From: an uncultured Rhodospirillales bacterium
Lineage (GTDB): Bacteria > Pseudomonadota > Alphaproteobacteria > CACIAM-22H2
NCBI GenBank assembly: GCA_937926175.1
Contig: CALANV010000043.1
Span: 62,001 to 126,000 of the forward strand
Direction of reading: 5' to 3'
Length of the DNA: 64,000 nucleotides
Shown here piece after piece: positions 26,794-35,772 of this stretch (within the stretch, counting starts at the first letter, position 1; every line of letters begins with the position of its first letter). The notes below the pieces were generated by a model. It had not been told where the DNA came from. It saw only the letters and a program-made list of their open reading frames with translations, and made no database searches. Made by a program: the position numbers and the translations under genes.

Positions 26794-27783
26794 TTAAACA
26801 CTTTCTAGGGTTCTTATCAAGTTGCTGATGTCATGTGGTAATTTCTTCGTGAACTTCAAGGGCTCGCCGCTGCGCGGGTGGGTAAAGCCAAGCACGCAGG
26901 CATCGAGCGCCTGACGGCCGAGAGCCTCGACCGCGGCGGCCGCGGGCGGCGGCAGGGCGCGGCGGCGGCCGCGCGAGCGGCCGTAGACCGGGTCGCCGAC
27001 CAGGGGGTGGCCGATCGAGGCCAGGTGGACGCGGATCTGATGCGTGCGCCCGGTGCCGAGCCGGCAGTCGACGAGGCTGATGGCGCCGCCGACGAAGGCC
27101 TTCCTGACCTCGTAGCGGGTGAGCGCGGGCCGGCCGCCGTGGGCGACCACGGCCATTTTCTTGCGGTCCGACGGGCTGCGCCCGATGGCCCCGCTGATCT
27201 CGCCTCGGGTCGGACTCGGCGTGCCCCAGACGAGCGCGGCATAGACGCGCTCCACCGTGCGGGCGCTGAACTGCGCCACCAGCGCCTGATGCGCGGCATC
27301 CGTCTTGGCCGCGACGATCAGGCCGCTCGTATCCTTGTCGAGCCGGTGGACGATGCCCGGCCGCATCACGCCGCCGATTCCCTTCAGCGATGGTCCGCAG
27401 TGCGCGATCAGCGCGTTGACCAGCGTATGGTCGGGATTGCCGGGGGCCGGATGCACGACCATGCCCGCCGGCTTGTCGACGACGATGACGTCGTCGTCCT
27501 CGTAGACGATCTCAAGCGGGATGGCCTGCGCCTCGACCGCGGCCGGCGCGGACTCCGGCAGCGTGACGGCGAAGACCTCGCCGGCGCGCACGCGGTGCGA
27601 CGGATCGTGCGTGGGCGGGCCGTCGGCCGCGCCGATGCGGACGTGGCCGGCCTCGATCAGCGCCTTGACGCGGCTGCGCGACAGCTCGGGCACGGTTGCG
27701 GCGAGCTTCGCGACCAGCGCGCGGTCGAGCCGGTCGCCCGCGCCGCCTTCGTCGATCGTGACCTGGAACGTCCTGTCCGCCAT
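26794..27783 (-). CDS. rluD: 23S rRNA pseudouridine synthase, RluD family
   Basis: RluD-type enzymes isomerise uridines in 23S rRNA helix 69 (1911, 1915, 1917 in E. coli) to pseudouridine. The 329-residue product has an N-terminal S4 RNA-binding domain (about 15-80), then the catalytic domain with VIVVDKPAGMVVHPAPGN, the catalytic block GIVHRLDKDTSGL (Asp about 149), and GRTHQIRVHLASIGHPLVGDPVYG. The ATG at 27783 gives the canonical MADRTFQV start. It is divergent from the DUF6476 gene and upstream of rpoH, an arrangement familiar from alphaproteobacteria. Confidence 0.94.
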   Translation of the reverse strand: MADRTFQVTIDEGGAGDRLDRALVAKLAATVPELSRSRVKALIEAGHVRIGAADGPPTHDPSHRVRAGEVFAVTLPESAPAAVEAQAIPLEIVYEDDDVIVVDKPAGMVVHPAPGNPDHTLVNALIAHCGPSLKGIGGVMRPGIVHRLDKDTSGLIVAAKTDAAHQALVAQFSARTVERVYAALVWGTPSPTRGEISGAIGRSPSDRKKMAVVAHGGRPALTRYEVRKAFVGGAISLVDCRLGTGRTHQIRVHLASIGHPLVGDPVYGRSRGRRRALPPPAAAAVEALGRQALDACVLGFTHPRSGEPLKFTKKLPHDISNLIRTLESV

Positions 27784-27861
27784 CCGCGCCCCACGTATCC
27801 TGCCGCCGGGATTTCTGTTACACCAAGCCTGTCCATACCGTTTCACAACCGGCCCGTCGAC

Positions 27862-28206
27862 ATGCGTGCGCTCAAGGCTCTCGTCGCGGTGATGACCGTG
27901 CTGCTCGTCATCGGTTTCGGCATCGTGATCTGGGGGATCGCACGCCAGATCAACCGCGCGACCGAAACGCCGCCGGAGACGGCTGCACCGGCCAGCCCCG
28001 CCGCCCAAGAGGCGCGGCGCGTACCGTGGGGCCGGCTCATGCTCGACCAGCCGCCGGGCACGCACATCGCCGGCGTCAGCGGCGCGGGCGGCCTCGTCGT
28101 CGTTCACCTCTATACGGGCGAGCCGGGGCGCGACGAGCGCCTGGTCGTCATCGATCCGGACCGCGGCACGCTGCTCGGCACCGTCAGCGTCACGGGCGGT
28201 CCATGA
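27862..28206 (+). CDS. DUF6476 family single-pass membrane protein
   Basis: The 114-residue product has one N-terminal membrane helix (about 5-27, LKALVAVMTVLLVIGFGIVIW), a Pro/Ala/Glu-rich linker and a small soluble domain with LMLDQPPGTHIAGVSGAGGLVVVHL and RLVVIDPDRGTLLGTVSV, where the DPDRGTLLG pattern is typical of DUF6476. Function is unknown. It is divergent from rluD and overlaps the JAMM protease gene by 4 bases (ATGA-type coupling), so the pair is translated together. Confidence 0.72.
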   Translation: MRALKALVAVMTVLLVIGFGIVIWGIARQINRATETPPETAAPASPAAQEARRVPWGRLMLDQPPGTHIAGVSGAGGLVVVHLYTGEPGRDERLVVIDPDRGTLLGTVSVTGGP

Positions 28207-28709
28207 TCCTGATCGACCGCGCCGAGCTGCGGCGGATCGTCGACGCCGCCGAGGCCGCGTATCCGGGCGAGTGCTGCGGCCTTCTCGTCGGCGTGCAGCG
28301 GCCGAACGGTGACATCGAGGTGAGGCGCGCCATCGCCAGCCGCAACCTCGCCAAGGGACCCGACCGGTTCGAGATCGACCCGCAGCTTTGGGTCGACGTC
28401 ACGCGCGCGCATCGCGGCGGGCCGCAGCGCGTGGTCGGCCTCTATCACTCCCATCCCGACAGGCCGGCGCAGCCCTCGGCGATCGACCTCGAAGCCGCGT
28501 GGGGCGAGGAGCTGATCTGGATCATCGTCAGCGTCGCCGGCGGCGAGGATGCGCGCGGCCAGGCCGTGCACGTGACGGCGCACGTGCTCGACCACGGCGG
28601 GCGGCAGTTCCGCGAGCTGCCGCTGCGCACGAGCGACTGGGGCCCCTATCCCGTCCGTGCCCTGCCGGACGACGGACGGCCGAACCGGAACGAGGCTGAA
28701 TCCCGATGA
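28203..28709 (+). CDS. M67 (JAMM/MPN) family metallopeptidase
   Basis: JAMM proteins are zinc isopeptidases or amidases; bacterial members process sulfur-carrier or peptide-linked proteins. The 168-residue product has the full catalytic set: Glu in PGECCG (about residue 23), the zinc-binding HSHPDRPAQPSAIDLEAAW (two His and the Asp of the H-x-H-x10-D motif), and the serine in that stretch. The cytosolic protein has no signal peptide. It overlaps DUF6476 upstream by 4 bases and threonine aldolase downstream by 4 bases, giving a tightly coupled three-gene operon. The substrate is unknown; no ThiS/MoaD-like gene is adjacent. Confidence 0.9.
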   Translation: MILIDRAELRRIVDAAEAAYPGECCGLLVGVQRPNGDIEVRRAIASRNLAKGPDRFEIDPQLWVDVTRAHRGGPQRVVGLYHSHPDRPAQPSAIDLEAAWGEELIWIIVSVAGGEDARGQAVHVTAHVLDHGGRQFRELPLRTSDWGPYPVRALPDDGRPNRNEAESR

Positions 28710-29749
28710 ACTTCGCGAGCGACAACACGGCGGGCGCGCACCCGCGCATCATCGAGGCGATCATGGCCGCGAACGGCGGCCGCGCCATGCCCTATGGCAA
28801 CGACGAGCTCACGCGCCGGGTCGAGCGGCGCATCGCCGAGGTGTTCGAGCGCGACTGCGCCGTGCTGCTGGTCGCGACCGGGACGGCGGCGAACGCGCTG
28901 TGCCTCGCGGCACTCGCACCCGGCTATGGCGCGGTGCTGTGCCATCCGGACTCGCACGTCAACAGCGACGAGTGCGGCGCGCCGGAGTTCTTCACCGGCG
29001 GGGCGAAGCTGATCGGCGTGCCGGGTAAGGGCGGGCGCATCGCGGCCGCCGATCTCGAGCGCGCGATCGCGGCCGCGGGCATCGGCGTCGTACATCATGT
29101 GCAGCCCGCCGCCGTCAGCATCACGCAGGCGACGGAGGCGGGGACGGTCTATCGCCCGGACGAGGTCGCGGCCCTCGCCGAGGTGGCGCACCGCCATGGA
29201 CTCGCCCTTCACATGGACGGGGCGCGGCTCGCCAACGCGATCGTCACACTCGGCTGCACGCCGGCCGAGATCACGTGGAAGGCGGGCGTCGACGCGCTGT
29301 CGTTCGGGGCGACCAAGAACGGCGCGTTCGCGGCCGAGGCGATCGTGATCTTCGACCGCGCGCGGGCGGACGCGCTCGGCTATCTGCGCAAGCGCGCGGG
29401 CCATCTGTGGTCGAAGATGCGCTTCATTGCGGCACAGATGGACGCCTATCTCGCCGACGACCTGTGGCTTGCCAACGCGCGCCATGCGAACCGCATGGCG
29501 GCGGAGCTCGCCAAGGGTATCGAGAGCATTCCGGGGGCGCGGCTCGAATACCCGTGCGAGTCGAACGTGATGTTCGCGACGCTGCCCGAGGCCGCGATCC
29601 GCGGGCTCGAGGCGGCGGGGTTCAAGTTCTATCGCCGGCCCGACCCGGCTGGACAGACGCTCCGCCTCGTCACCGCCTTCGACACCGACCCCGCCGACGT
29701 CGCGGCCTTCATCGCCACGGCCCGGCGGCACGTCGCCGGCGCGGCGTGA
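28706..29749 (+). CDS. ltaE: low-specificity L-threonine aldolase
   Basis: This PLP enzyme cleaves L-threonine and L-allo-threonine to glycine and acetaldehyde. The 347-residue product begins MNFASDNTAGAHPRIIEA, a common start for the family, and contains GTAANALCLAAL, HMDGARLANA with the PLP-binding aspartate, and SFGATKNGA with the PLP lysine at about residue 204. The ATG overlaps the JAMM gene stop by 4 bases. It ends the DUF6476-JAMM operon. A GC-rich 284-base space follows before the tRNA gene. Confidence 0.93.
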   Translation: MNFASDNTAGAHPRIIEAIMAANGGRAMPYGNDELTRRVERRIAEVFERDCAVLLVATGTAANALCLAALAPGYGAVLCHPDSHVNSDECGAPEFFTGGAKLIGVPGKGGRIAAADLERAIAAAGIGVVHHVQPAAVSITQATEAGTVYRPDEVAALAEVAHRHGLALHMDGARLANAIVTLGCTPAEITWKAGVDALSFGATKNGAFAAEAIVIFDRARADALGYLRKRAGHLWSKMRFIAAQMDAYLADDLWLANARHANRMAAELAKGIESIPGARLEYPCESNVMFATLPEAAIRGLEAAGFKFYRRPDPAGQTLRLVTAFDTDPADVAAFIATARRHVAGAA

Positions 29750-29961
29750 GGGGCGCCGGCGTCGGGGTGAAGTGGGCACCGGGAGCGGAGGCCGGCGCCC
29801 CGCGTGAAGGGGCGGGGCGGCGGCGGAGAGATCCGGCCGCCGGGGCGGCGCCCGCCAAGGTTCCGGCCCCGGCCGGGCCGGGATGGGGCCCGGCAAGGGT
29901 GACGGGACCGTGGTCCACACTATATAAAGTGGGAAATCGTGCGCCGCCCGACCGCCCGCGC

Positions 29962-29990
29962 TTGAACCGGGCGATCCGTTCCGCTATCTA
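29962..29990 (+). promoter_or_regulatory. sigma-70-type promoter of tRNA-Glu
   Basis: TTGAAC (29962-29967), a 17-base spacer and TATCTA (29985-29990) lie about 44 bases before the mature tRNA 5' end. The rest of the space from 29750 is very GC-rich and holds no gene; a TATATAAA stretch near 29923 is a second, weaker candidate. Confidence 0.65.
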
Positions 29991-30033
29991 AGGCGCCTGT
30001 TTTCCGGCCCGCCCGCACGGGCCGATGCCAGGG

Positions 30034-30109
30034 GTCCCCTTCGTCTAGTGGCCCAGGACACCGCCCTCTCACGGCGGTAACAGGGGTTCGAATCCCCTAG
30101 GGGACGCCA
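30034..30109 (+). tRNA. tRNA-Glu (anticodon CTC)
   Basis: A 76-base cloverleaf: acceptor stem GTCCCCT / AGGGGAC (7 bp), discriminator G and an encoded CCA at 30107-30109; anticodon arm CCGCC-CTCTCAC-GGCGG with anticodon CTC reading GAG; T arm AGGGG-TTCGAAT-CCCCT. Base composition changes sharply right after its 3' end, so it may have served as an insertion site. Confidence 0.97.
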
Positions 30110-30938
30110 TTTCCACCGTAAGCCCGACACCGCAAGATGCTGGTCGGCTGGGATCGGAAGCTGCCACCTCGGTACACATGAGGTGGTGCGAGATGCCAGC
30201 AGTGACACACATCCTTTGAGCTCGCAATGGAAATACTTCCATCGGCGGGAGATAGTACGCGCGACCATATGTGCAACCATAGGTAATGGCGCAAACGGTG
30301 ACATTCCCGGATCTGTCGTAAACTTACGAACTGATCCGGCCGTACCGAGGCGACGTGGGGCCAGCACCGTTCTCGATCAGCCACAGTTCCTCAGTCGAGG
30401 CAGTGCTGCCGCTGCAGTTTTCGCCGCCGCGGATCGGCGACATCGCGTACTGATGTTACGCAAAAAACCTCAATGAAGGCACAACGGCTCAAGCAGTGCA
30501 AAAATCGCGGGCGAGGGAAGAGTATATCGCAGCGTGCTTTCGGCCGGAACTGGCTGGATCGCATTATTTGCTCGTCAAGCGCGCCCTTGACGAAGCTCGC
30601 CCGAGTTCGGAGCCAAGCAACTGTGCCAAACTTTCGCGCATCGTATATGGCGGTGCGGTGACAACGGGCGTGAAGTTCCAAACGTCCTCGTGGGGAAAAC
30701 CGGCCTTCCTCCTGCCGTGGAAAATCGGCCATCCGGCCCGATCCCAAAATGACCGGTAGACCAAGGATGGACGCGCCCGTGGACACCAAGTAACCCTGCA
30801 AGTATCGAATGAATGCGAAGGAGGTATTGGACAGGTTTTGAAACTCGAAAAATGATCAAAAGGCTCAAAGCGCGGTTTTTTGTTACCACAAGAAAAAAAG
30901 CCCCAGACGATGTTTTTCCGGGGTGTGGAGGAGGAAAG
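30110..30938. other. 829-base AT-richer region without a recognised gene
   Basis: Between tRNA-Glu and the ABC ATPase gene several short frames are open on both strands, but none shows a ribosome-binding site with a recognisable protein, and the longest minus-strand frame (30391-30801) matches no family I know. The region probably contains the island's left junction and the promoter for the ABC operon. An A/T-rich stretch at about 30880-30920 lies just upstream of the operon. Confidence 0.5.
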
Positions 30939-31820
30939 GTGTCCGGTGCCGCCAAAGTAGATCGACTGGAGAGACGGGTCTCTTCGCCACAACTTCAGCT
31001 CTCCGAGCCTTCGAGCGCGGTAGCATCTGCTAGTTCCTCAGAAACGGCGCGCAAACTGCTCATTCGAGTAGACGCGGTTGATAAGGAATATGCCACCCGA
31101 TCAGGCGACGGTGTTACGGCCCTGAAGGGTATTTCTCTTGAGATTCGCGAGAACGAGTTCGTAACCCTCGTCGGCCCCAGTGGCTGCGGCAAGAGCACCG
31201 TTCTCAAGATCATCGGCGGGATCATCAAGGCCACACGCGGTTTGGTCGAGTTCGACGGCAGACCGTTGGAAAAGCCGTCGCGCGAGATCGGAATGGTCTT
31301 TCAGCGCCCGATTCTCCTGCCGTGGCGCTCTGTTCTCGACAATGTGCTCTTTCCCTTCGAGATGATGGGCCGGAACGTCCGCGAGCATGTAGATGAAGCC
31401 AGGCGTTTGCTCGATATGGTCGGGTTGAGTGGGTTCGAAAATGCGCTGCCCCGAGAACTTTCCGGGGGCATGCAGCAGCGGGTATCAATTTGCCGGGCGC
31501 TTGTTTATGACCCGAAGCTGCTTCTGATGGACGAGCCGTTCGGTGCGCTTGATGCCATGACGCGTGAAGAGTTGGGCATCGAGCTCCTAAGGATTTGGAC
31601 CGAGCGCCGGAAGACAGTGGTCTTTGTTACGCATAGCATTACGGAAGCGGTGTTTCTTGCGGACCGCGTGATCGTGATGACTCCGCGCCCGGGAAAGGTC
31701 GTGCTTGACTTACGGATCGACCTGCCGCGGCCGCGTACGATCGATGTCGAGTTCACACCGGAGTTTAAGGCCTACGCTGATGCAGTTCGCGATGCCATCT
31801 ACACCGGCAAGCGGATCTAA
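30939..31820 (+). CDS. ABC transporter ATP-binding protein (SsuB/TauB/NitT-like)
   Basis: The ATPase energises import of a small organic substrate. The product has a non-conserved ~45-residue N-terminus, then the ABC core: Walker A GPSGCGKST, Q-loop FQRPILLPWRSVLDNV, signature LSGGMQQRVSICRAL, Walker B LLLMDEPFGALDAMT and the H-loop VFVTHSITEAVFLADRV. The pattern PxLLPWRxVxDNV is typical of the nitrate/sulfonate/taurine class. GTG 30939 is chosen because GGAGGA stands just upstream; an ATG at 30852 would add 29 residues. The permease follows 5 bases later. Confidence 0.92.
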   Translation: MSGAAKVDRLERRVSSPQLQLSEPSSAVASASSSETARKLLIRVDAVDKEYATRSGDGVTALKGISLEIRENEFVTLVGPSGCGKSTVLKIIGGIIKATRGLVEFDGRPLEKPSREIGMVFQRPILLPWRSVLDNVLFPFEMMGRNVREHVDEARRLLDMVGLSGFENALPRELSGGMQQRVSICRALVYDPKLLLMDEPFGALDAMTREELGIELLRIWTERRKTVVFVTHSITEAVFLADRVIVMTPRPGKVVLDLRIDLPRPRTIDVEFTPEFKAYADAVRDAIYTGKRI

Positions 31821-31825
31821 TCACC

Positions 31826-32620
31826 ATGACACCAGTGTTGCGCGCGGCAATTTGGCTTCGAGAGTACGGTCAGGCGACTATTGTTCTTTTGCTGGCCGTT
31901 GTTGCTTGGGAAATCATCTGCCAGCAGATGGATATCCCAGTCTGGCTTCTACCGGCACCAACACTGATCTGGCAAGAGACGGTCCTGCTCATTCCGGTTC
32001 TGCCCGAACACATTTATGCGACGGTAATTGCGATATTTGGTGGTTTCTTCGTTTCCATCGTCGCGGCAGTGCCGATCGCCATTACTGTGGTTTACTCGCC
32101 ATTTCTGCGGCGAGTCATATATCCGCCCCTGCTGATGCTGCAGTCCGTCCCAAAGGTTGCGATCGCCCCTCTCCTGCTGATCTGGATGGGTTATGGATTA
32201 CAGTCGAACATGGTGATTGCCGCGACGGTTGCGTTCTTCCCGATCGTGATCAACACGGCGACGGGGCTGGAAGCAGTAGAAACGGAACTTCTAGATCTCA
32301 CCAGATCCTTTGACGCTGCTCGGTTGAAGGTGTTCTGGAAGGTCCGATTGCCTTGGGCGATGCCGTACTTTTTCAGCAGCCTTAAGGTCGCGATCACTTT
32401 TGCGGTGATTGGCGCAATAGTGGCGGAGTTTATCGGCGCAGATAAAGGTCTTGGTTACCTGATTTTGGCCAGCTCAGGCGCAATGAACACCGCCGCCATG
32501 TTCGGTGTGTTAGTCATCATGTCTGTCATTGGCATTCTTTGCTTCTACGCCGTCGCGCTTGCGGAGAAACTTGTTTGTCCGTGGTACCTGCCAACACAGG
32601 AGGGGAGTCAGGGCGCATAA
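31826..32620 (+). CDS. ABC transporter permease (SsuC/TauC-like)
   Basis: The 264-residue integral membrane protein has about six helices, starting at about 17-37 (ATIVLLLAVVAWEIICQ). It carries the BPD_transp_1 EAA loop around VETELLDLTRSFDAARLKVFWKVRLPWAMPYFFSSLK, which contacts the ATPase. The features AEFIGADKGLGYLI and QSVPKVAIAPLLLIWMGYG are characteristic of the SsuC/TauC/NitT permeases. It starts 5 bases after the ATPase gene and precedes the binding-protein gene by 62 bases. Confidence 0.93.
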   Translation: MTPVLRAAIWLREYGQATIVLLLAVVAWEIICQQMDIPVWLLPAPTLIWQETVLLIPVLPEHIYATVIAIFGGFFVSIVAAVPIAITVVYSPFLRRVIYPPLLMLQSVPKVAIAPLLLIWMGYGLQSNMVIAATVAFFPIVINTATGLEAVETELLDLTRSFDAARLKVFWKVRLPWAMPYFFSSLKVAITFAVIGAIVAEFIGADKGLGYLILASSGAMNTAAMFGVLVIMSVIGILCFYAVALAEKLVCPWYLPTQEGSQGA

Positions 32621-32682
32621 GGTGCGGATGCGGAGTGAAATGCTGTAACGGAAACGGGCTTGAAAGGGGAGGAAGAGCGGTA

Positions 32683-33693
32683 ATGAGAAAGTTCATCAGG
32701 TGGGTAACGTTGCCAGTGATCGCGGCGATCGTTGCGATTGGGCCAGCGCGAGCGGCAGACAACATTACATTTGCGTTTGACTGGATCTACAATGGGACGC
32801 ATGCCGGATATTTCATCGCCAACGAGAAGGGCTACTACAAGGACGCCGGCATCCAGGCCGATCTGTCGCGCGGCATGGGTTCGGGGGATACCGTCAAGCG
32901 TGTAGCTGCCGGCGCAGCCATGTTCGGAGTCGCCGATACCAGCGTCGTTGTGGCGGCACGTGCAAATGACGACGTTCCCGTGCGAATCATTGGCATGATC
33001 TACGGGAAGTCGCCACTTGGCGTGATTTATCTGAAGGAGTCTGGCATCAAGGAGCCGAAGGACCTCGTCGGAAGGACCATCGGTCGAACGGCGTCGGGCT
33101 CGTCGGTGACAATGTTTCCGGCATTTCTAGCGGCCAATGGCATCGATCGAACCTCGATCAAGGAAATGGTCGCCGATGCAAATACATTGCTTCCGATGCT
33201 CATGTCGAGGCGTGTCGATGCCGTTCTCGGGCAAACCGTAAATATTGGACGCTACAATAAGGTCGCATCCAAACAAGGGGTCACCGCCCAGGCAATGAAT
33301 TACGCCGACTTCGGTATGGAGGCTTATGGTAATGCGCTCATTACCAATGTGAAGATAATTGAGGAAAATCCCGACCTAGTGCGGCGCTTTGTTGAAGCAT
33401 CCGTGAAGGGGGTTGCCTACGCTATCAGCCATATCGACGAAGGAATCCGCTCTTTGAAGAAAGTCGCCCCGGAGGTGGATACCGAAGCGGCGACCGAGGA
33501 ACTCGAGGGCCTCCGGGTCCTGGTACTGACGGACGAGGTGAAGAAGAACGGGATCGGTTACGCATCGTCAGACCGTATGGCTGCCACGATCAAGACCGTC
33601 CATGACGCGTTACATTTGAAGCGCCAGCTTTCAGTCAGCGACGTCTTCGACGCGCGCTTCCTGCCCAAGCAGCCGGTGCTGCCCCCGAGTTGA
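32683..33693 (+). CDS. ABC transporter substrate-binding protein (NMT1/THI5-like, NitT/TauT class)
   Basis: The 336-residue periplasmic protein has a clear Sec signal peptide (MRKFIRWVTLPVIAAIVAIG, cleavage after ...ARA about residue 23). The mature part reads ITFAFDWIYNGTHAGYFIANEKGYYKDAGI, the typical opening of NMT1/THI5-like binding proteins, followed by GSGDTVKRVAAGAAMFGVADTSV and LVGRTIGRTASGSSVTMFPAFL. Relatives bind pyrimidines, sulfonates, riboflavin or aromatic acids, so the ligand cannot be named. GGAGGAAG precedes the ATG. An intrinsic terminator follows, ending the importer operon. Confidence 0.9.
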   Translation: MRKFIRWVTLPVIAAIVAIGPARAADNITFAFDWIYNGTHAGYFIANEKGYYKDAGIQADLSRGMGSGDTVKRVAAGAAMFGVADTSVVVAARANDDVPVRIIGMIYGKSPLGVIYLKESGIKEPKDLVGRTIGRTASGSSVTMFPAFLAANGIDRTSIKEMVADANTLLPMLMSRRVDAVLGQTVNIGRYNKVASKQGVTAQAMNYADFGMEAYGNALITNVKIIEENPDLVRRFVEASVKGVAYAISHIDEGIRSLKKVAPEVDTEAATEELEGLRVLVLTDEVKKNGIGYASSDRMAATIKTVHDALHLKRQLSVSDVFDARFLPKQPVLPPS

Positions 33694-33731
33694 GCAGATC
33701 CGCGCGCCGCGCGCGTCCGTCGACGATGCAT

Positions 33732-33763
33732 GAGCCGGCCCTTGTGGGCCGGCTCGTTGTTTT
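33732..33763 (+). terminator. rho-independent terminator after the ABC operon
   Basis: GAGCCGGCCC / GGGCCGGCTC, a perfect 10-bp stem with a TTGT loop, followed by GTTGTTTT. It separates the importer operon from the LysR gene. Confidence 0.9.
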
Positions 33764-33845
33764 GGGGTTATCGAGAGATCGAAACGTTACGTGTAGCCGC
33801 GCTCCTGTATACTCTAGCTAGAAAGGAGAGAGGAGGAGCGCCGAG

Positions 33846-34754
33846 ATGGAACTTCGGCATTTAAGATACTTCCAGGCCGTTGCGGAGGAACGGAGCTTCG
33901 TCAAGGCGGCAAAAAGACTGCACCTTTCTCAACCGCCTCTGAGCCGTCAGATCCATCAACTGGAAGAAGAGCTTGGCGTTGCGCTTTTCGAGCGCAACGT
34001 ACGTGGAGTCGACCTGACACCCGCAGGCCGGGCTTATCTGGACGGCACGCGTGACCTCTTTATGCGGCTGGACAGGTTGAATCACCTCGTTCAGCGTATA
34101 GCCCGTGGGGAGATCGGAAAGCTTACCGTCGGTTTTCGCGAGACGGCAATGTACAATGGTGTTCTGCCGGCAATCTTCCACGAGTTTCGACGAAGCCACG
34201 CCAACGTGGAACTCGATCTTGTTCCGATCCCCTCGATTCAGCAGTGGGAAGCCTTACGCGAGGGGCAGATTGATGTCGGCTTCGTCTACAATCTACCCGA
34301 GGACAGTCAACTCCTTTCGTCCGAGCAGGTATTTGAAGACAACTTCGTCGTGGCGCTGCATCGATCCCATCCGTTGGCTCGGCGGAGGCGTCTGTATTTG
34401 CGCGACCTGGCGAATCAGCCATTTGTCTGGTTTCCCCGTTGGGCAAGTCCACGTTATCATCACGAGCTCCTGCAGGCTTGTCAGACTGCGGGCTTTTCGC
34501 CCCAAGTGGTTCAGCTGGCGCCGTATATCGGCGGCACGGCGCTGACCCTGGTGTCCGCCGGGGTGGGCATCTCTTTTGCGCAAGAATCGAGCGCGCGCCT
34601 CATGAAGCCCAACAATGTCGTCCTCAAGCCGGTTGTGGATCTTAAAGTGCGGGTCCGACACAGCGTGATATGGCGGAGCGACAATACATCTCCCTTGCTC
34701 ACGGGTTTCCTCGAAGTCGTTCGACGTATGCGTCGGGCATGCTCGGGTACTTGA
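33846..34754 (+). CDS. LysR-type transcriptional regulator
   Basis: The 302-residue product has the LysR HTH (LRHLRYFQAVAEERSFVKAAKRLHLSQPPLSRQIHQLEEELG, split here over residues 3-45 in the classical pattern) and an inducer-binding domain (LTVGFRETAMYNGVLPAIFHEFRR, then IDVGFVYNLPED and LVSAGVGISFAQES) of the BenM/CatM/HcaR subgroup. Members of this subgroup often respond to aromatic or related acids. It lies between the importer operon and the molybdenum hydroxylase operon, on the same strand, and probably controls one or both. A strong GGAGAGAGGAGGA ribosome-binding region precedes the ATG. Confidence 0.94.
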   Translation: MELRHLRYFQAVAEERSFVKAAKRLHLSQPPLSRQIHQLEEELGVALFERNVRGVDLTPAGRAYLDGTRDLFMRLDRLNHLVQRIARGEIGKLTVGFRETAMYNGVLPAIFHEFRRSHANVELDLVPIPSIQQWEALREGQIDVGFVYNLPEDSQLLSSEQVFEDNFVVALHRSHPLARRRRLYLRDLANQPFVWFPRWASPRYHHELLQACQTAGFSPQVVQLAPYIGGTALTLVSAGVGISFAQESSARLMKPNNVVLKPVVDLKVRVRHSVIWRSDNTSPLLTGFLEVVRRMRRACSGT

Positions 34755-34893
34755 ACCATACGTCCTTCGATTACCTGACGGGTATAGAACAGATACGGTG
34801 TTGATATTGGACGGGGACGAAGCGGCTTTGTTCTAATGCCTAGTGATGGGCGCTACAGGCATGCGCCCGATCAACTAGGTTGAACTCAACAAA

Positions 34894-35772
34894 ATGAAGC
34901 CGGCGCCGTTCAACTATCGCGCTCCCGACAAACTCACCGAGGCGCTCGATCTTCTCGCAACGTACGGATCAGATGCCAAAGTTCTTGCTGGCGGCCAAAG
35001 CCTCGTGCCAGCGATGAACTTCAGGCTCAACCGCTTCGCTCTTCTTATCGACATCAACCGCATTCGTGAACTCGAGTACATTCGCATCGACGGTCAGGTG
35101 CTGCGCATCGGCGCATTGACGCGGCATCGCGACATCGAGATGTCACCACTTGTACGCGAGCACGCACCACTTGTCGCGGAAGCGGTGCGCCATGTCGCGC
35201 ATCTTCCGATCCGGACGCGCGGCACGATTGGCGGAAGCCTTTCCCATGCCGATCCTGCTGCAGAGAGCCCGGCAATCGTACTCGCCCTCGACGGGACATT
35301 AGTTCTTCAAAGTCGAACCGGAGCAAGGAGCGTCCGGGCAACGGAGTTCTTTCAGGGGATGTTCTCGACCGCGCTTCAACCGAATGAGCTTCTTGTCGAA
35401 ATCCAGCTCCCCGTCGCACAACCTGGCCAGCGCTTCGCCTTTGAGGAGGTGAGTCGCCGCCGTGGTGACTTTGCCATCGTCGGAGTGGGAGCCATGGTGA
35501 ATCTCCAGCATGGCCGTATCAGTCAGGCGCGCTTTGCAGCCTGCGGCGTTGGAACCGGACCGGTTCGTCTTCGAGCGGCCGAACAGTTGCTTGAACAACA
35601 GGTGCCGACGGCCGCGCTGTTCGCCCGTGCGGCTGCTGCTGCAGCTGCGGCTGTGGATCCACAGACCGACATTCACGCCGATGCCGAGTACAGGCGGCGC
35701 CTGCTCGCCGGCCTCGTCGAGCGAGTCGGCATGCGGGCCGCTGGCCTTTCCGAGGGAGCGAAGCGTGACTGA
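34894..35772 (+). CDS. xanthine dehydrogenase family FAD-binding subunit (CoxM-like)
   Basis: This medium subunit of a molybdenum hydroxylase binds FAD and passes electrons out of the enzyme. The 292-residue product begins MKPAPFNYRAPDKLTEALDLL and has the FAD-contacting AKVLAGGQSLVPAMNFRL and RTRGTIGGSLSHADPAAESP motifs, then VSRRRGDFAIVGVGAMV. The order medium-small-large in this operon matches the CO dehydrogenase/nicotinate dehydrogenase type. It ends overlapping the start of the 2Fe-2S subunit gene by 8 bases. The 139 bases before it lack a terminator. Confidence 0.95.
   Translation: MKPAPFNYRAPDKLTEALDLLATYGSDAKVLAGGQSLVPAMNFRLNRFALLIDINRIRELEYIRIDGQVLRIGALTRHRDIEMSPLVREHAPLVAEAVRHVAHLPIRTRGTIGGSLSHADPAAESPAIVLALDGTLVLQSRTGARSVRATEFFQGMFSTALQPNELLVEIQLPVAQPGQRFAFEEVSRRRGDFAIVGVGAMVNLQHGRISQARFAACGVGTGPVRLRAAEQLLEQQVPTAALFARAAAAAAAAVDPQTDIHADAEYRRRLLAGLVERVGMRAAGLSEGAKRD

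Noticed and set aside
29984..30367. Minus-strand frame reading through tRNA-Glu
   Set aside because: It covers the tRNA antisense and its translation is the familiar artefact of that tRNA; no real protein is indicated.
30391..30801. 136-codon minus-strand frame in the island's left gap
   Set aside because: No ribosome-binding site, no family resemblance and overlapping frames on the other strand are equally open.
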